Positions 20,532 through 29,458 of a stretch of 64,000 nucleotides of DNA are shown here, one piece after another. The stretch lies in contig NZ_JHBW01000065.1 in the NCBI RefSeq assembly GCF_001273845.1, positions 310,001 through 374,000 of the forward strand, in the 5' to 3' direction. Origin of the DNA: Leucobacter musarum subsp. musarum. GTDB taxonomy: Bacteria > Actinomycetota > Actinomycetes > Actinomycetales > Microbacteriaceae. Position numbers and translations under genes: made by a program. The notes beneath the pieces were generated by a model. The model saw only the letters and a program-made list of their open reading frames with translations. It did not search any database and was not told the origin of the DNA. Each line of letters starts with the position of its first letter. Within the stretch, counting starts at the first letter, position 1.

Positions 20532-22436
20532 CTAGTCGGCGACCGAGTTCGGCAGGTCGTCGCAGTTCGGGGTCGCCGGCTTGTCGTCCCAGCGATCCAG
20601 CGTCCACTGCACGAGCTGCGGGGTGAGCGGGGAGTCCTCGGCCACGAGCGTGCCGTGATTCAGGCCCGGGTAGGTGCGGTAATCGAGCGCGACGCCCGCA
20701 GCGCAGCGGCCCTCGACGTAGTCGAGTTGCAACTGCGGCTTCACCAGCGGATCCGCGAGCCCCTGCGCCACGAGCACCGGTGCAGGGAAGGGACCATCCG
20801 GCGTCTGCTGCTTGAGCAGGTCACCGAAGGGACCCGCGAGTGCGCTGTCGGGGAAGATCTGATTGGGGACCTGGGTGCCGAGCAGGATCGCCGCGAGTCC
20901 GTCGTGCCCGCTGAAGCAGAGCTCACGAATCTTTTCGACCCCGCCGGCCGACCCCGGGGTGAGGTGCCGCTCGAGGTCGAGTTCCGGAAACACGTCGTTC
21001 CAGGTCGTCGCGATGTAGGCCGAGACCGTCTTGCCCGCAGGGTCGTTCTTGTCAGCATCTGCGAGCCCGTAGAGATTTGCCGCCGGTGCGAATGCGGCGA
21101 TGCCCTTCACCGTGAGCTCGGGCGCGTACGACGCCGCTTCCTGCCCCGTCCAGAGCGCTCCTTGGCCGCCCTGCGAGTGGCCCCACACGACGGTGTCGGT
21201 GGAGAGTGCCAGGCCCGAGAGCTGCTGGGCGGCGCGCGAGGCATCGAGCACGTTCCGGGCCTCCGCCTCGCCGACGAGGTAGGGGTGCGTGCCGGCGGTG
21301 CCGAGGCCGATGTAGTCGGAGGTCACCGCCGCCCAGCCGTGCTGCGTCACCATCTCGGTGAGCGCGGCGCCGGCCCCATCTGAGAACGGGGTGGCACTGA
21401 GTGAGGGCGCACACGCCGCGACGACGCCGCTCGTACCGTGCGCGATGCTCAGCAGCGGCAGTGCCTCGCCGGTGCGGTCGGCGGGGGCGATGACGGTGCC
21501 GCTTGAGATGGCGGGGCTGCCGTCGGGGTGCGTCGTTGTGTACAAGATCTTCCACGCCTCGGCGCCCGCAGCGACGCCGGTGGTGAGCGGTTCCGAACGA
21601 ATGAGCTGGCCCGGCGCGTCGGGCACCTGCGCTGCAGCCGGTGCGGCGTAGAAGGCGTCGGGCGCCGGCATCGGCACGCCGCCGAGTACGAACCCGCTGC
21701 CGAGTGCGAGCGCGACCGAAGCGACGAGCGCGATACCCGACGCGATCGTGCGCGCCCATCGCCACGGTGTGGCGAGCGCGGCGGGGCGGCGGGTCGCAGG
21801 GCTCGTTGCAGTGGCAGCAGCAGTAGCAGCAGTGCGAACCTCCCGTCGCGCGCGCACGGCGGTGATCACCGGATCGAGCAAGAGCTGCAGCCCGAGCAGT
21901 ACGAGCCACGCGCCGACGCCGTAGCGGAAGAGCAGGAGGGTGAGCACGGGCCAGGAGAACGTGATGCCTCCGACGAAGACCGTTGCGAGCGCGAGGCAGA
22001 TGCCGCTGACGCGATGATCGAGCGTCGCCGTGCGGTCCACGACCGCCGCGACGAGCGCCAGTGCGCCGTGCACGACGAGCGCGGATCCGGCGAGGAAGGC
22101 CAGCCACGGGGCGCCCGCGACCGGCCACGCCGCCATGACCAGGCCGACGACAATGAGCACGATCGCGCCCAGGCGCCGGGTCAGCGTCGACGTGCGCGCA
22201 TCTCTCGCCGAGGCATCGCCTGCAGAGGCATCACCCGGCAGCACCGCGGCGATGCCGATCGCGACGAGACCGCAACCCGCGATGACCGCGATGCCGTGCA
22301 CGGTGATCGGGGCCAGTACAAGCACCGCACCGAGCGCGACTGCAATGAGGCCGAGGGCGATCCGGAGCGGAGTGCGCACCGTGCCGAGCGTGTGAACGAT
22401 GCGTGCGAGCGGTGCGGACTGAGTCGTGCGGGCCAC
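20532..22436 (-). CDS. Secretory-lipase domain tethered to a seven-TM N-terminal membrane domain
   Basis: A 634-residue protein from GTG 22436, chosen for GGAAGG seven bases upstream; a GTG at 22517 in frame is an alternative. Residues about 20-185 contain six hydrophobic helices resembling the HdeD/DUF308 fold, and a seventh helix lies near residue 240. The rest is an alpha/beta hydrolase of the secretory lipase (LIP) type: nucleophile Ser in GHSQGGQG (about residue 421), Asp in QGLADPLV, and His in GLNHGTL. With seven helices and an inside N-terminus the hydrolase would face outward. It probably cleaves esters at the cell surface. The fusion of these domains is unusual. Confidence 0.8.
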   Translation of the reverse strand: MARTTQSAPLARIVHTLGTVRTPLRIALGLIAVALGAVLVLAPITVHGIAVIAGCGLVAIGIAAVLPGDASAGDASARDARTSTLTRRLGAIVLIVVGLVMAAWPVAGAPWLAFLAGSALVVHGALALVAAVVDRTATLDHRVSGICLALATVFVGGITFSWPVLTLLLFRYGVGAWLVLLGLQLLLDPVITAVRARREVRTAATAAATATSPATRRPAALATPWRWARTIASGIALVASVALALGSGFVLGGVPMPAPDAFYAAPAAAQVPDAPGQLIRSEPLTTGVAAGAEAWKILYTTTHPDGSPAISSGTVIAPADRTGEALPLLSIAHGTSGVVAACAPSLSATPFSDGAGAALTEMVTQHGWAAVTSDYIGLGTAGTHPYLVGEAEARNVLDASRAAQQLSGLALSTDTVVWGHSQGGQGALWTGQEAASYAPELTVKGIAAFAPAANLYGLADADKNDPAGKTVSAYIATTWNDVFPELDLERHLTPGSAGGVEKIRELCFSGHDGLAAILLGTQVPNQIFPDSALAGPFGDLLKQQTPDGPFPAPVLVAQGLADPLVKPQLQLDYVEGRCAAGVALDYRTYPGLNHGTLVAEDSPLTPQLVQWTLDRWDDKPATPNCDDLPNSVAD

Positions 22437-22499
22437 CGGTGAGCCTTCCGAGCGGGATCCAGTGCGGATCGAGGCGGATCGCCGCGTGCTCGCGACTGC

Positions 22500-22515
22500 G
22501 CTCAGTGTACTGAGC
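22500..22515. promoter_or_regulatory. Palindrome between the lipase and ABC-F genes
   Basis: GCTCAGT and ACTGAGC form a 16-bp palindrome with a two-base centre. On the minus strand it contains TACACT, a possible -10 for the lipase gene. It could be an operator for either divergent gene; no regulator gene is adjacent. Confidence 0.35.
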
Positions 22516-22546
22516 ACCCGGCGCGCACGGCTACGCTGGAGGGGTT

Positions 22547-24370
22547 ATGGCGCATCTCTTGGGGGCCGAGGCCCTGCATCTCGAAGTTCCGACGAAGACC
22601 GTCTTCGACTCGGTGACGCTCGGCGTCGCCGAGGGCGATCGCATCGGCATCGTCGGCCGCAACGGCGACGGCAAATCGAGTCTGCTGATGATGCTCGCCG
22701 GGCGGCGCGAACCCGACGGCGGGCAGGTGACGATGCGCGGCGGCACGACGATCGGGGTGCTCGATCAGGCCGACAATTTCGACGACGGCGAAACCGTCGG
22801 GCACGCGATCGTGGGGGATCGCCCGGAGTACGAATGGGCCGGAGACGCGCAGGCGCGGGAGGTCATCTCGGGCCTGGTCTCTGACCTCGACTGGGAGGCG
22901 TCGCTCGATGCCCTCTCGGGCGGGCAGCGCCGTCGCGTGGCCCTCGCCCGGTTGCTGGTGCAGGAGTTCGACATCCTCTTCCTCGACGAGCCGACCAACC
23001 ACCTCGACGTCGAGGGCATCGCCTGGCTCGCGAACCATCTGAAGCGCCGTTGGCAGCCCGGGCAGGGGGCGCTGCTGGTCGTGACCCACGATCGCTGGTT
23101 CCTTGACGAGGTGTGCACCACCACCTGGGAGGTGCACGACCGCATCGTCGAGCCCTTCGAGGGCGGGTACGCCGCCTACATTCTGCAGCGCGTCGAGCGC
23201 GACCGTCAGGCCGCGAGCATTGAGCAGAAGCGCCAGAACCTGGCGCGCAAGGAGCTAGCCTGGCTGCGTCGCGGTGCCCCCGCGCGCACCTCGAAGCCGA
23301 AATTCCGCATCGATGCCGCGAATGAGCTCATCGCCGATGTTCCTGAGATCCGCGACCGCGTGTCGCTCCAGTCGATGGCCGTCGCCCGCCTCGGCAAGGA
23401 GGTCGTGAACCTCGTCGAGGCCGGGGTCGCCTACGGCGATCGCACCATCATCGAAGACGTCGACTGGATGCTTGCGCCCGGCGAACGCACCGGCATTCTG
23501 GGCGTGAACGGTGCCGGAAAGTCGACGCTGCTCGGCCTCATCTCGGGCACGATCGAGCCGACTTCGGGTCGTGTGAAGCGCGGCAAGACCGTGCAGGTCG
23601 CGACCCTGACGCAGCGCCTCGACGAGCTCGAGGAACACCTGCAGGAGCCGGTGCGCACGGTTATCGGCCGCCTGCGCACGAGCTTCACCGTCGGCAGCGG
23701 CTCGAAGGCGCAGGAGCTGACACCGGGGCAGCTGCTCGAACGCATGGGGTTCACCAGCGCGCAGCTCTCGACGCCCGTGAAAGATCTCTCGGGCGGCCAG
23801 AAGCGGCGACTGCAGCTGCTGCTGATCTTGCTCAACCAGCCCAACGTGCTGATTCTCGATGAGCCGACCAATGACCTCGACACCGACATGCTCGCGGCGA
23901 TGGAAGACCTGCTCGACTCGTGGCCGGGAACGCTCATCGTGGTGTCGCACGACCGCTACTTCCTGGAGCGCGTGACCGATCAGCAGTTCGCGATTCTCGA
24001 CCGGCATCTGCGCCATCTGCCAGGCGGCGTCGATCAGTACCTCGAGTTGCGCACCGCGCAGGAGCAGGGCCGCGACGTAAGTACCGCATCGGTGGCGGGT
24101 GCTGCCGGGTCACCGAACGCCTCTGCACCCGCACCCGCGGCGGGTCTCAGCGGTGCCGACCGCCGGGCCGCCGAGAAAGAGCTCGCCGCGGTGGAGCGCA
24201 AGATGGAGCGCCTGCAGGCCGACATCGTACGCTCGCGCGACGGGCTCGCGAATTTCGATCAGACCGATTACACGCTGCTCAACGCGGAGATGACGAAGAT
24301 CACCGCCATCGAAGACGAGGTCGCCGCGCTCGAGGAGCGCTGGCTGGAGCTGTCGGGCGAGCTGGAGTAG
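22547..24370 (+). CDS. ABC-F family ATPase (translation factor type)
   Basis: A 607-residue soluble protein with two ABC ATPase domains and no membrane segments. Walker A motifs are GRNGDGKS (near residue 42) and GVNGAGKS (near residue 320). Signatures are LSGGQRRR and LSGGQKRR. Walker B plus the H-loop appear as LFLDEPTNHLD and LILDEPTNDLD. The linker between domains and a C-terminal coiled coil (about residues 540-605, rich in Glu, Lys and Arg) resemble the Uup subgroup. ABC-F proteins bind the ribosomal E-site, and some protect against antibiotics. The Uup-like coiled coil and the position after ispE favour a housekeeping role. Confidence 0.92.
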   Translation: MAHLLGAEALHLEVPTKTVFDSVTLGVAEGDRIGIVGRNGDGKSSLLMMLAGRREPDGGQVTMRGGTTIGVLDQADNFDDGETVGHAIVGDRPEYEWAGDAQAREVISGLVSDLDWEASLDALSGGQRRRVALARLLVQEFDILFLDEPTNHLDVEGIAWLANHLKRRWQPGQGALLVVTHDRWFLDEVCTTTWEVHDRIVEPFEGGYAAYILQRVERDRQAASIEQKRQNLARKELAWLRRGAPARTSKPKFRIDAANELIADVPEIRDRVSLQSMAVARLGKEVVNLVEAGVAYGDRTIIEDVDWMLAPGERTGILGVNGAGKSTLLGLISGTIEPTSGRVKRGKTVQVATLTQRLDELEEHLQEPVRTVIGRLRTSFTVGSGSKAQELTPGQLLERMGFTSAQLSTPVKDLSGGQKRRLQLLLILLNQPNVLILDEPTNDLDTDMLAAMEDLLDSWPGTLIVVSHDRYFLERVTDQQFAILDRHLRHLPGGVDQYLELRTAQEQGRDVSTASVAGAAGSPNASAPAPAAGLSGADRRAAEKELAAVERKMERLQADIVRSRDGLANFDQTDYTLLNAEMTKITAIEDEVAALEERWLELSGELE

Positions 24371-24382
24371 GGGAGCCGCCGC

Positions 24383-25438
24383 GTGCACGTACTCGATCCG
24401 CTCACCGCAGACGATGAGCGCGCGCTCGCCGCAGTGCTCGTCGAGCACTTCGGGGTCCGTGTGAGCGCTGTGCGGCGGCTGGGCGGCGAGCTCGACATCA
24501 ACTATCACGCGGTCGGCGACCTCCCTGGCGCGGATCGCTTTGTGCGCCTCTCGCCTGAGCCGGTCGAGCCCACCGCGTTCGCCTGGCAGAACGCGGTGCT
24601 CGCGCAACTCGTTCGCACCCCGCTGCCGGTCGCGGCGCCGGTGCCGCAGCCCTCCCTCGCCGGCAACATTTCCGTGCCCTTCGCCGCCGCCGATGGGCGC
24701 GCGTTCCGGGTGCGGGTCACGACCTGGTTGCGCGGGCGCAGCGTGGCTGAACTCGGAGCGGTCGACGCCTCGTACCGGAGGCAACTGGGGGAGCTGGCCG
24801 CTCGGGTGCCGCTGAGTTTGGCGGCACTGCACGGTCAGCACGCCGGCCAGAACGAGCATCACTGGATGGCGGTGCGCGCGGGCCAATCTATTCGCGAGAC
24901 CATCAGCGCCGTAACTGATCTCGATCGCCGGGGCATGGTGAGCGAGGCGCTGCGTCGTTTCGAGGTGATCGATTCGCAGCTCGACGATCTGCCGACCGCC
25001 GTGGTGCACCAGGACTTGCACGACTTCAATCTGCTCGCCGAACGTGATGCCGCGGGGCGCACGCGCATCACCGGAATCGTCGACTTCAACGACGCGGTCG
25101 TGACCGCGCGCATCGCCGAGGTCGCGATCGCTGCGGTGTATGCGGCGCTGCGTCAGGTCGACGCGTTCGGCGCGTTCTCGGAGGTTGTGGCGGGATATGT
25201 GGAGGCCGCGGTCGCTGCGGGAACGCCACCGAGCGATGCGGAACTTGCGGTGCTCTACCCGCTTGCGGTGGCGCGGCTTGCCGTCAATGGCAGCACCTGG
25301 ACGATGCGGGGGTGCGAGGGCAACCGCGAGTACGCGGAATCGCGGATGACGGCGACGTGGCCGGCACTTGAGCAGCTCCTTCAGGTGACGCCCGAGCGGG
25401 CGGAATGGGTCTTCCGGAACTTCACGGCCGCGAGCTGA
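24383..25438 (+). CDS. Aminoglycoside-phosphotransferase-fold kinase, probably acting on an amino alcohol
   Basis: A 351-residue kinase of the APH/choline-kinase superfamily. The catalytic loop is VVHQDLHDFNLL and the metal motif is GIVDFNDA. It converges on a class III PLP gene that strongly resembles the phospho-lyases acting on O-phospho-hydroxylysine or phosphoethanolamine. In animals the HYKK kinase and PHYKPL lyase act in sequence, and bacteria often pair or fuse the two, so a similar two-step breakdown of an amino alcohol is likely here. Antibiotic resistance is unlikely given that context. The GTG start has GGAG seven bases upstream. Confidence 0.78.
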   Translation: MHVLDPLTADDERALAAVLVEHFGVRVSAVRRLGGELDINYHAVGDLPGADRFVRLSPEPVEPTAFAWQNAVLAQLVRTPLPVAAPVPQPSLAGNISVPFAAADGRAFRVRVTTWLRGRSVAELGAVDASYRRQLGELAARVPLSLAALHGQHAGQNEHHWMAVRAGQSIRETISAVTDLDRRGMVSEALRRFEVIDSQLDDLPTAVVHQDLHDFNLLAERDAAGRTRITGIVDFNDAVVTARIAEVAIAAVYAALRQVDAFGAFSEVVAGYVEAAVAAGTPPSDAELAVLYPLAVARLAVNGSTWTMRGCEGNREYAESRMTATWPALEQLLQVTPERAEWVFRNFTAAS

Positions 25439-25451
25439 GGGGACGCGCGGT

Positions 25452-26786
25452 CTATGCCCGCGTCACCACGCGCAGCGCCTGCGTCAACGACTCGAGCAGG
25501 CGCGGGGCGTGCGTTTCGTCGAAGACGAGCGGCGGGCGAATTTTCAGCACGTTTGCGGCGGGCCCGGAGGCGCTGATCAGTACGCGATCGTCGCGCATCC
25601 GGTTGACGACCGCAGACGCCCTGGTCGCGTCGGGGAGCCCGGCGTCATTGACGATGTCGAGTGCGAAAAAGAGCCCTGATCCGCGGACGTCGCCGACCAC
25701 TTCTGCGGCCTCGGCGATCCCGCGCAACTCCCCGAGCATGGCGGCGCCCAGCGTGCCGGCTCGCGCCACGAGGTCGCGATCGATCAGTTCGTCGAGCACC
25801 GCCTGACCCGCGGCGACGCTGACCTGGTTGCCGCCGAAGGTGTTGAAGAAGCGCATGTCTGCGCCGAAGCGATCGAGGTGCTCGGGCCGCGAGAAGAGTG
25901 CGGCGATCGGCATACCGTTGCCCATCGGCTTGCCCACGACGACGAGGTCGGGTTCGACTTCCTGGCCGGGAAAGCCCCACCATGCGCCGGTGCGACCGAA
26001 CCCGGGCTGCACCTCGTCGGCGATGTAGAGGCCGCCATGGGCGCGAATCGCCTCGGCAGCGGGGCCGAGCACACCGGGAGAGGTGCCCTGCAAGCCATCG
26101 CTCGACAGAATCGAGTCGATGATGAGCGCCGCGGGCTCGACACCTCGTGCGCGGAGGGCGGCCACGGCCGCGTGCACGCGATCGGCGAGCGCAGCCGCGG
26201 CGGCCTCGGGGCTTTCGGTCGCGAGGTCGGGCGCCGAGATGAGCTCGACGTCGGTCGGTATCGGGTTGTTCGGACCGAGACTCGGCGAGATCGCTGCGGC
26301 CGCCGCCGTCGTGCCGTGATACGCGTGCGCGGTCGCGATGACGCCGCTTCGTCCGGTGACATGCCGCGCGACGCGCAGGGCGAGATCGACGGCCTCGCTG
26401 CCGGTGCAGACGAAGACCGCTTGGGCGAGCCCGTGCCCGACGAGCCCGGTGAGACGCTCGGCGTAGTCGACCACGTCGTCGCCGAGGTAGCGGGTGTGTG
26501 TGCCGAGCACGCCGAGCTGCGCCGCGACCCGCTGCTGCACGACCGGGTTGGCGTGCCCGACGACCGGAACATTGTTGTAGGCGTCGAGGTAGGCGTTGCC
26601 ATCGGCGTCATACAGCCACACGCCCTCTCCGCGCACCGGGTGCACCGGGCGGTCGTAGAAGAGCCGGTAGGCGGCACCCATCGACCGTTGGCGGCGGGCG
26701 ACGAGGTCGGCGTCGGCCGCGCTGAGCGAGCGTGCGCGAGCGGGATCGAAGCTGTTGGCCATGTGCAGGTTGGCGGCGGTGCTCAT
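25452..26786 (-). CDS. Class III PLP phospho-lyase-like aminotransferase (PHYKPL/ETNPPL type)
   Basis: A 444-residue PLP enzyme starting at ATG 26786 (AAAGGG upstream). Its pattern is that of O-phospho-amine phospho-lyases: [13 protein letters not shown], NxxTRYL-like [45 protein letters not shown] and, most telling, [15 protein letters not shown] with the Schiff-base lysine. Such enzymes remove phosphate and ammonia from phosphoethanolamine or 5-phosphohydroxylysine to give an aldehyde. The kinase encoded head-on next to it would supply the phosphorylated substrate. Simple transamination remains possible. Confidence 0.8.
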   Translation of the reverse strand: MSTAANLHMANSFDPARARSLSAADADLVARRQRSMGAAYRLFYDRPVHPVRGEGVWLYDADGNAYLDAYNNVPVVGHANPVVQQRVAAQLGVLGTHTRYLGDDVVDYAERLTGLVGHGLAQAVFVCTGSEAVDLALRVARHVTGRSGVIATAHAYHGTTAAAAAISPSLGPNNPIPTDVELISAPDLATESPEAAAAALADRVHAAVAALRARGVEPAALIIDSILSSDGLQGTSPGVLGPAAEAIRAHGGLYIADEVQPGFGRTGAWWGFPGQEVEPDLVVVGKPMGNGMPIAALFSRPEHLDRFGADMRFFNTFGGNQVSVAAGQAVLDELIDRDLVARAGTLGAAMLGELRGIAEAAEVVGDVRGSGLFFALDIVNDAGLPDATRASAVVNRMRDDRVLISASGPAANVLKIRPPLVFDETHAPRLLESLTQALRVVTRA

Positions 26787-26877
26787 CGTGCCCTTTCCCG
26801 GGCCGGAGGTCGGTGGCCCCGCCACCACTGTATCCGCCGCGCGCGTCGGCTCGGGTGTGCCGCACGCCGTTCGTCGC

Positions 26878-26883
26878 TAGCCT
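26878..26883 (+). promoter_or_regulatory. -10 element upstream of the formaldehyde dehydrogenase operon
   Basis: TAGCCT is followed after six bases by the ATG of an 11-codon ORF, the arrangement seen at several leaderless genes in the window. It gives the dehydrogenase mRNA a leader of about 65 nt. Confidence 0.45.
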
Positions 26884-26889
26884 GGACGC

Positions 26890-26925
26890 ATGCGCAGTTC
26901 GGCCGTCGTGGCCGCGCTGCGGTGA
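26890..26925 (+). CDS. Possible leaderless 11-residue leader peptide
   Basis: ATG 26890, six bases after a -10 hexamer, opens [11 protein letters not shown] followed by TGA, ending 29 bases before the dehydrogenase ATG. The dehydrogenase has its own AAAGGA ribosome site. The ORF could be a regulatory leader or chance. No attenuator hairpin is obvious between the two starts. Confidence 0.35.
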   Translation: MRSSAVVAALR

Positions 26926-26954
26926 CCGCTCTGCCCCCGTGTGAAAGGAACCCC

Positions 26955-28040
26955 ATGGCGTACCGAGTGCAAGGCGTTGTCGTTCGCGAGAAGAACGCGC
27001 CGGCGACCATCGAAACGGTGATCGTGCCCGACCCGGGCCCCGGTGAGGCCGTGGTTGACATCATGACGAGCGGCGTCTGCCACACCGATCTGCACTACAA
27101 GCTGGGCGGCATCAGCGACGACTTCCCGTTCCTGCTCGGTCACGAGGCGACCGGTCGTGTGGCGGCGGTCGGCGAGGGCGTCACCGAGGTGGCCGTGGGG
27201 GATCGCGTGATCCTGAACTGGCGCGCCGTCTGCGGGCAGTGCCGCGCGTGCGCCAAGGGGCTGCCGCAGTACTGCTTCGCGACGCACAACGCGACGCAGA
27301 AGATGACGCTCGAAGACGGCACCGAGTTGTCGCCGGCGCTCGGCATCGGTGCGTTCATCGAGAAGACGCTCGTCGCAGCGGGTCAGTGCACCAAGATCGA
27401 CGAGGAGTCGGATGCGGCTGCGGTCGGCCTGCTGGGCTGCGGCGTGATGGCGGGCATCGGTGCCGCCATCAACACTGGCGAGGTCAAGCGTGGCGAGTCG
27501 GTCGCCGTGATCGGCTGCGGCGGCGTCGGCACCGCAGCGATCGCGGGCGCACAGCTCGCGGGCGCCACGACGATCATCGCCGTCGATATCGACGACGCGA
27601 AACTCGAGCAGGCGAAGCGCTTCGGCGCCACGCACACCGTGAACTCGAAGAATGAGGACGCGGTCGAGGCGATTCGCGCGCTCACCGACAGCTTTGGCGC
27701 CGACGTCGTGATCGACGCGGTCGGGCGCCCCGAGACGTACCGACAGGCGTTCTACGCACGCGATCTGGCCGGGCGCGTGGTGCTCGTCGGCGTGCCGACG
27801 CCTGAGATGCAGCTCGAGCTACCGCTGCTCGACGTCTTCGGGCGCGGCGGCTCGCTGAAGTCGTCGTGGTACGGCGACTGCCTGCCCAGCCGCGACTTCG
27901 AGATGCTCATCGACCAGTACAAGCTCGGACGTCTGGATCTCGACGGCTTCGTGACGGAGCGGGTCGGCCTCGGCGACGTCGAGGCGTCGTTCAACCGCAT
28001 GCACGACGGCACGGTGCTGCGTTCGGTGGTGGTGCTCTGA
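26955..28040 (+). CDS. mscR: S-(hydroxymethyl)mycothiol dehydrogenase (zinc-dependent, class III type)
   Basis: A 361-residue medium-chain zinc dehydrogenase. It oxidises the formaldehyde-mycothiol adduct with NAD+ and can reduce S-nitrosomycothiol. Catalytic zinc ligands lie in GVCHTDLHY and GHEATG. Four structural-zinc cysteines appear in [15 protein letters not shown]. The NAD-binding glycines are in [15 protein letters not shown]. The start ATG 26955 has AAAGGA upstream; the open frame extends hundreds of codons further only as a shadow. It is coupled (TGATG) to a metallo-hydrolase gene, the same pair as found in mycobacteria. Confidence 0.88.
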   Translation: MAYRVQGVVVREKNAPATIETVIVPDPGPGEAVVDIMTSGVCHTDLHYKLGGISDDFPFLLGHEATGRVAAVGEGVTEVAVGDRVILNWRAVCGQCRACAKGLPQYCFATHNATQKMTLEDGTELSPALGIGAFIEKTLVAAGQCTKIDEESDAAAVGLLGCGVMAGIGAAINTGEVKRGESVAVIGCGGVGTAAIAGAQLAGATTIIAVDIDDAKLEQAKRFGATHTVNSKNEDAVEAIRALTDSFGADVVIDAVGRPETYRQAFYARDLAGRVVLVGVPTPEMQLELPLLDVFGRGGSLKSSWYGDCLPSRDFEMLIDQYKLGRLDLDGFVTERVGLGDVEASFNRMHDGTVLRSVVVL

Positions 28041-28666
28041 TGGGCGCACGCATCGAACGCCTCGTCACGAGCGGCACGTTCTCGCTCGATGGGGGCACCT
28101 GGGACGTCGACAACAATGTCTGGCTCGTCGGAGACGACGCCGAGGTGATCGTGATCGACCCGGCCCACGATGCCGCAGCGGTGGCCGAGGCGGTCGCGGG
28201 TCGCACCGTGCGGGCGATCCTGCTCACCCACGGGCACGACGACCACATCCGGGCCGCTCGCGACACCGCCGCGCTGCTCGGCGCACCGCTGCACCTCAAC
28301 CCGGCAGACGCGATGCTGTGGGAGACGGTGCACGAGACCGCGCCCGACGCCGAGATCGCAGACGGCGACGTGTTCACCGTGGTGGGCGTCGAACTCACCG
28401 CGCTGCACACACCCGGCCATTCGCCCGGATCGACCTCGTTCAGCGCACCCGCGCTCGGGGCGGTCTTCACCGGCGACACGCTGTTCCAGGGTGGCCCGGG
28501 GGCCACGGGACGCTCGTTCAGCGATTTCCCGTTGATCATCGAATCGATTCGCGAGCGCCTGCTCACGCTGCCCGCAGACACCACCGTCTACACGGGGCAC
28601 GGCGACACCACGACGATCGGTGCCGAGGCGCCGCATCTCGAGGAATGGATCGCGCGCGGTCACTGA
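28040..28666 (+). CDS. Metallo-beta-lactamase-fold thioesterase-like hydrolase
   Basis: A 208-residue MBL-fold protein with the metal motif THGHDDHI (about residues 62-69), the histidine of HTPGHSPGS, the aspartate of FTGDTLF, and a final GHG histidine. Overall it resembles glyoxalase II. Its ATG overlaps the dehydrogenase stop, so the two are made together. This pairing suggests hydrolysis of S-formylmycothiol to formate and mycothiol, completing formaldehyde detoxification. That role is inferred from context. Confidence 0.82.
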   Translation: MGARIERLVTSGTFSLDGGTWDVDNNVWLVGDDAEVIVIDPAHDAAAVAEAVAGRTVRAILLTHGHDDHIRAARDTAALLGAPLHLNPADAMLWETVHETAPDAEIADGDVFTVVGVELTALHTPGHSPGSTSFSAPALGAVFTGDTLFQGGPGATGRSFSDFPLIIESIRERLLTLPADTTVYTGHGDTTTIGAEAPHLEEWIARGH

Positions 28667-28691
28667 CCACGGCGCAGGCACGAGCGCCGGC

Positions 28692-28759
28692 GACGCCCGC
28701 GCCCAGCCCCGACACCACTCGCGTGACCGCGTGTGACGTCAGGGCTGGGCGCGGGCGTC
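28692..28759 (+). terminator. Long-stem hairpin after the mscR operon
   Basis: A perfect 18-bp inverted repeat (28692-28709 with 28742-28759) with a 32-base loop, located 25 bases after the hydrolase stop. The very GC-rich stem lacks a T run. It is either a terminator or a palindromic intergenic element. Confidence 0.6.
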
Positions 28760-28781
28760 TGCAGTGTGGTGAAATCGCGGT

Positions 28782-29429
28782 ATGAGCATTCCGAGCCTTC
28801 TGGATCACATCGTCATCGCAGGCCCCGACCTCCCCGCACTCGTCGACTGGTTCGCGGAACGCACCGGTGTCGTCGCGGCTCCGGGCGGCGCCCACCCCAC
28901 GGGCACGGCGAACGCGCTCGTCGCGCTCACGATCGGTGGGCAGCGCGGCCCGCAGTACATCGAACTCATCGGGCCGAACCCCAATCGCGAAGACCCCGCA
29001 GTGCCGACGACCTTCGGCATCGACGGGCTCACCGAGCCTGCGGTGCAGGCGTACGCGGTGCATCCCTCCGACATCGACGCCGTGGTGGCCGGGGCGCGTT
29101 CGCGCGGCTTCGACCCCGGTGACGTATGGGAGCTCTCCCGTTGCACCCCCGCGGGCGACCTGCTCGAGTGGCGCCTCACCGGTGCTGCGCTGGATCGCCT
29201 CGACGTGCCGTTCCTCATCGACTGGGGCACGACGACGCAGCCCGGGCTCAGCGACCTGCCGACCCTCGAACTCGTGCGGTTCGTTCGCGCCGAGGTCGAT
29301 GCCACGGCGGTGCAGCATGCGCTGGACGCGCTCGATCTGGGGGACGGGGTGACTGAGATCATCGCCGACGGCTCCGCGGGCTACCGCCTCGAATTGCGCC
29401 GTGCCGACGGTGAGACCGTCACCTTCTGA
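28782..29429 (+). CDS. VOC/glyoxalase-like domain protein
   Basis: A 215-residue soluble protein starting LLDHIVIAGPDL, the typical first strand of the vicinal-oxygen-chelate fold (glyoxalase-like PF13468 type). The second half (LLEWRLTG, FLIDWG) continues the pattern of this family. A metal-binding histidine is present in the first strand, but the full metal set is not certain by eye. It is followed by an M20 peptidase on the same strand after 29 bases. The substrate is unknown. Confidence 0.72.
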   Translation: MSIPSLLDHIVIAGPDLPALVDWFAERTGVVAAPGGAHPTGTANALVALTIGGQRGPQYIELIGPNPNREDPAVPTTFGIDGLTEPAVQAYAVHPSDIDAVVAGARSRGFDPGDVWELSRCTPAGDLLEWRLTGAALDRLDVPFLIDWGTTTQPGLSDLPTLELVRFVRAEVDATAVQHALDALDLGDGVTEIIADGSAGYRLELRRADGETVTF

Positions 29430-29458
29430 TCACACGGCACGAGACGGAATCACGCGAG

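Noticed and set aside
24383-25438. Reading the APH-fold kinase as an aminoglycoside resistance gene
   Set aside because: Its partner is a phospho-lyase-like PLP enzyme, which fits amino alcohol catabolism better than resistance.
25878-28040. A 720-codon plus-strand frame that would extend the formaldehyde dehydrogenase upstream
   Set aside because: The first 359 codons lie opposite the phospho-lyase gene and have no homology pattern; the dehydrogenase starts at 26955 with a good ribosome site.
28040-28666. Reading the MBL-fold protein as a beta-lactamase
   Set aside because: No signal peptide, glyoxalase-II-like layout, and translational coupling to a mycothiol-dependent dehydrogenase.
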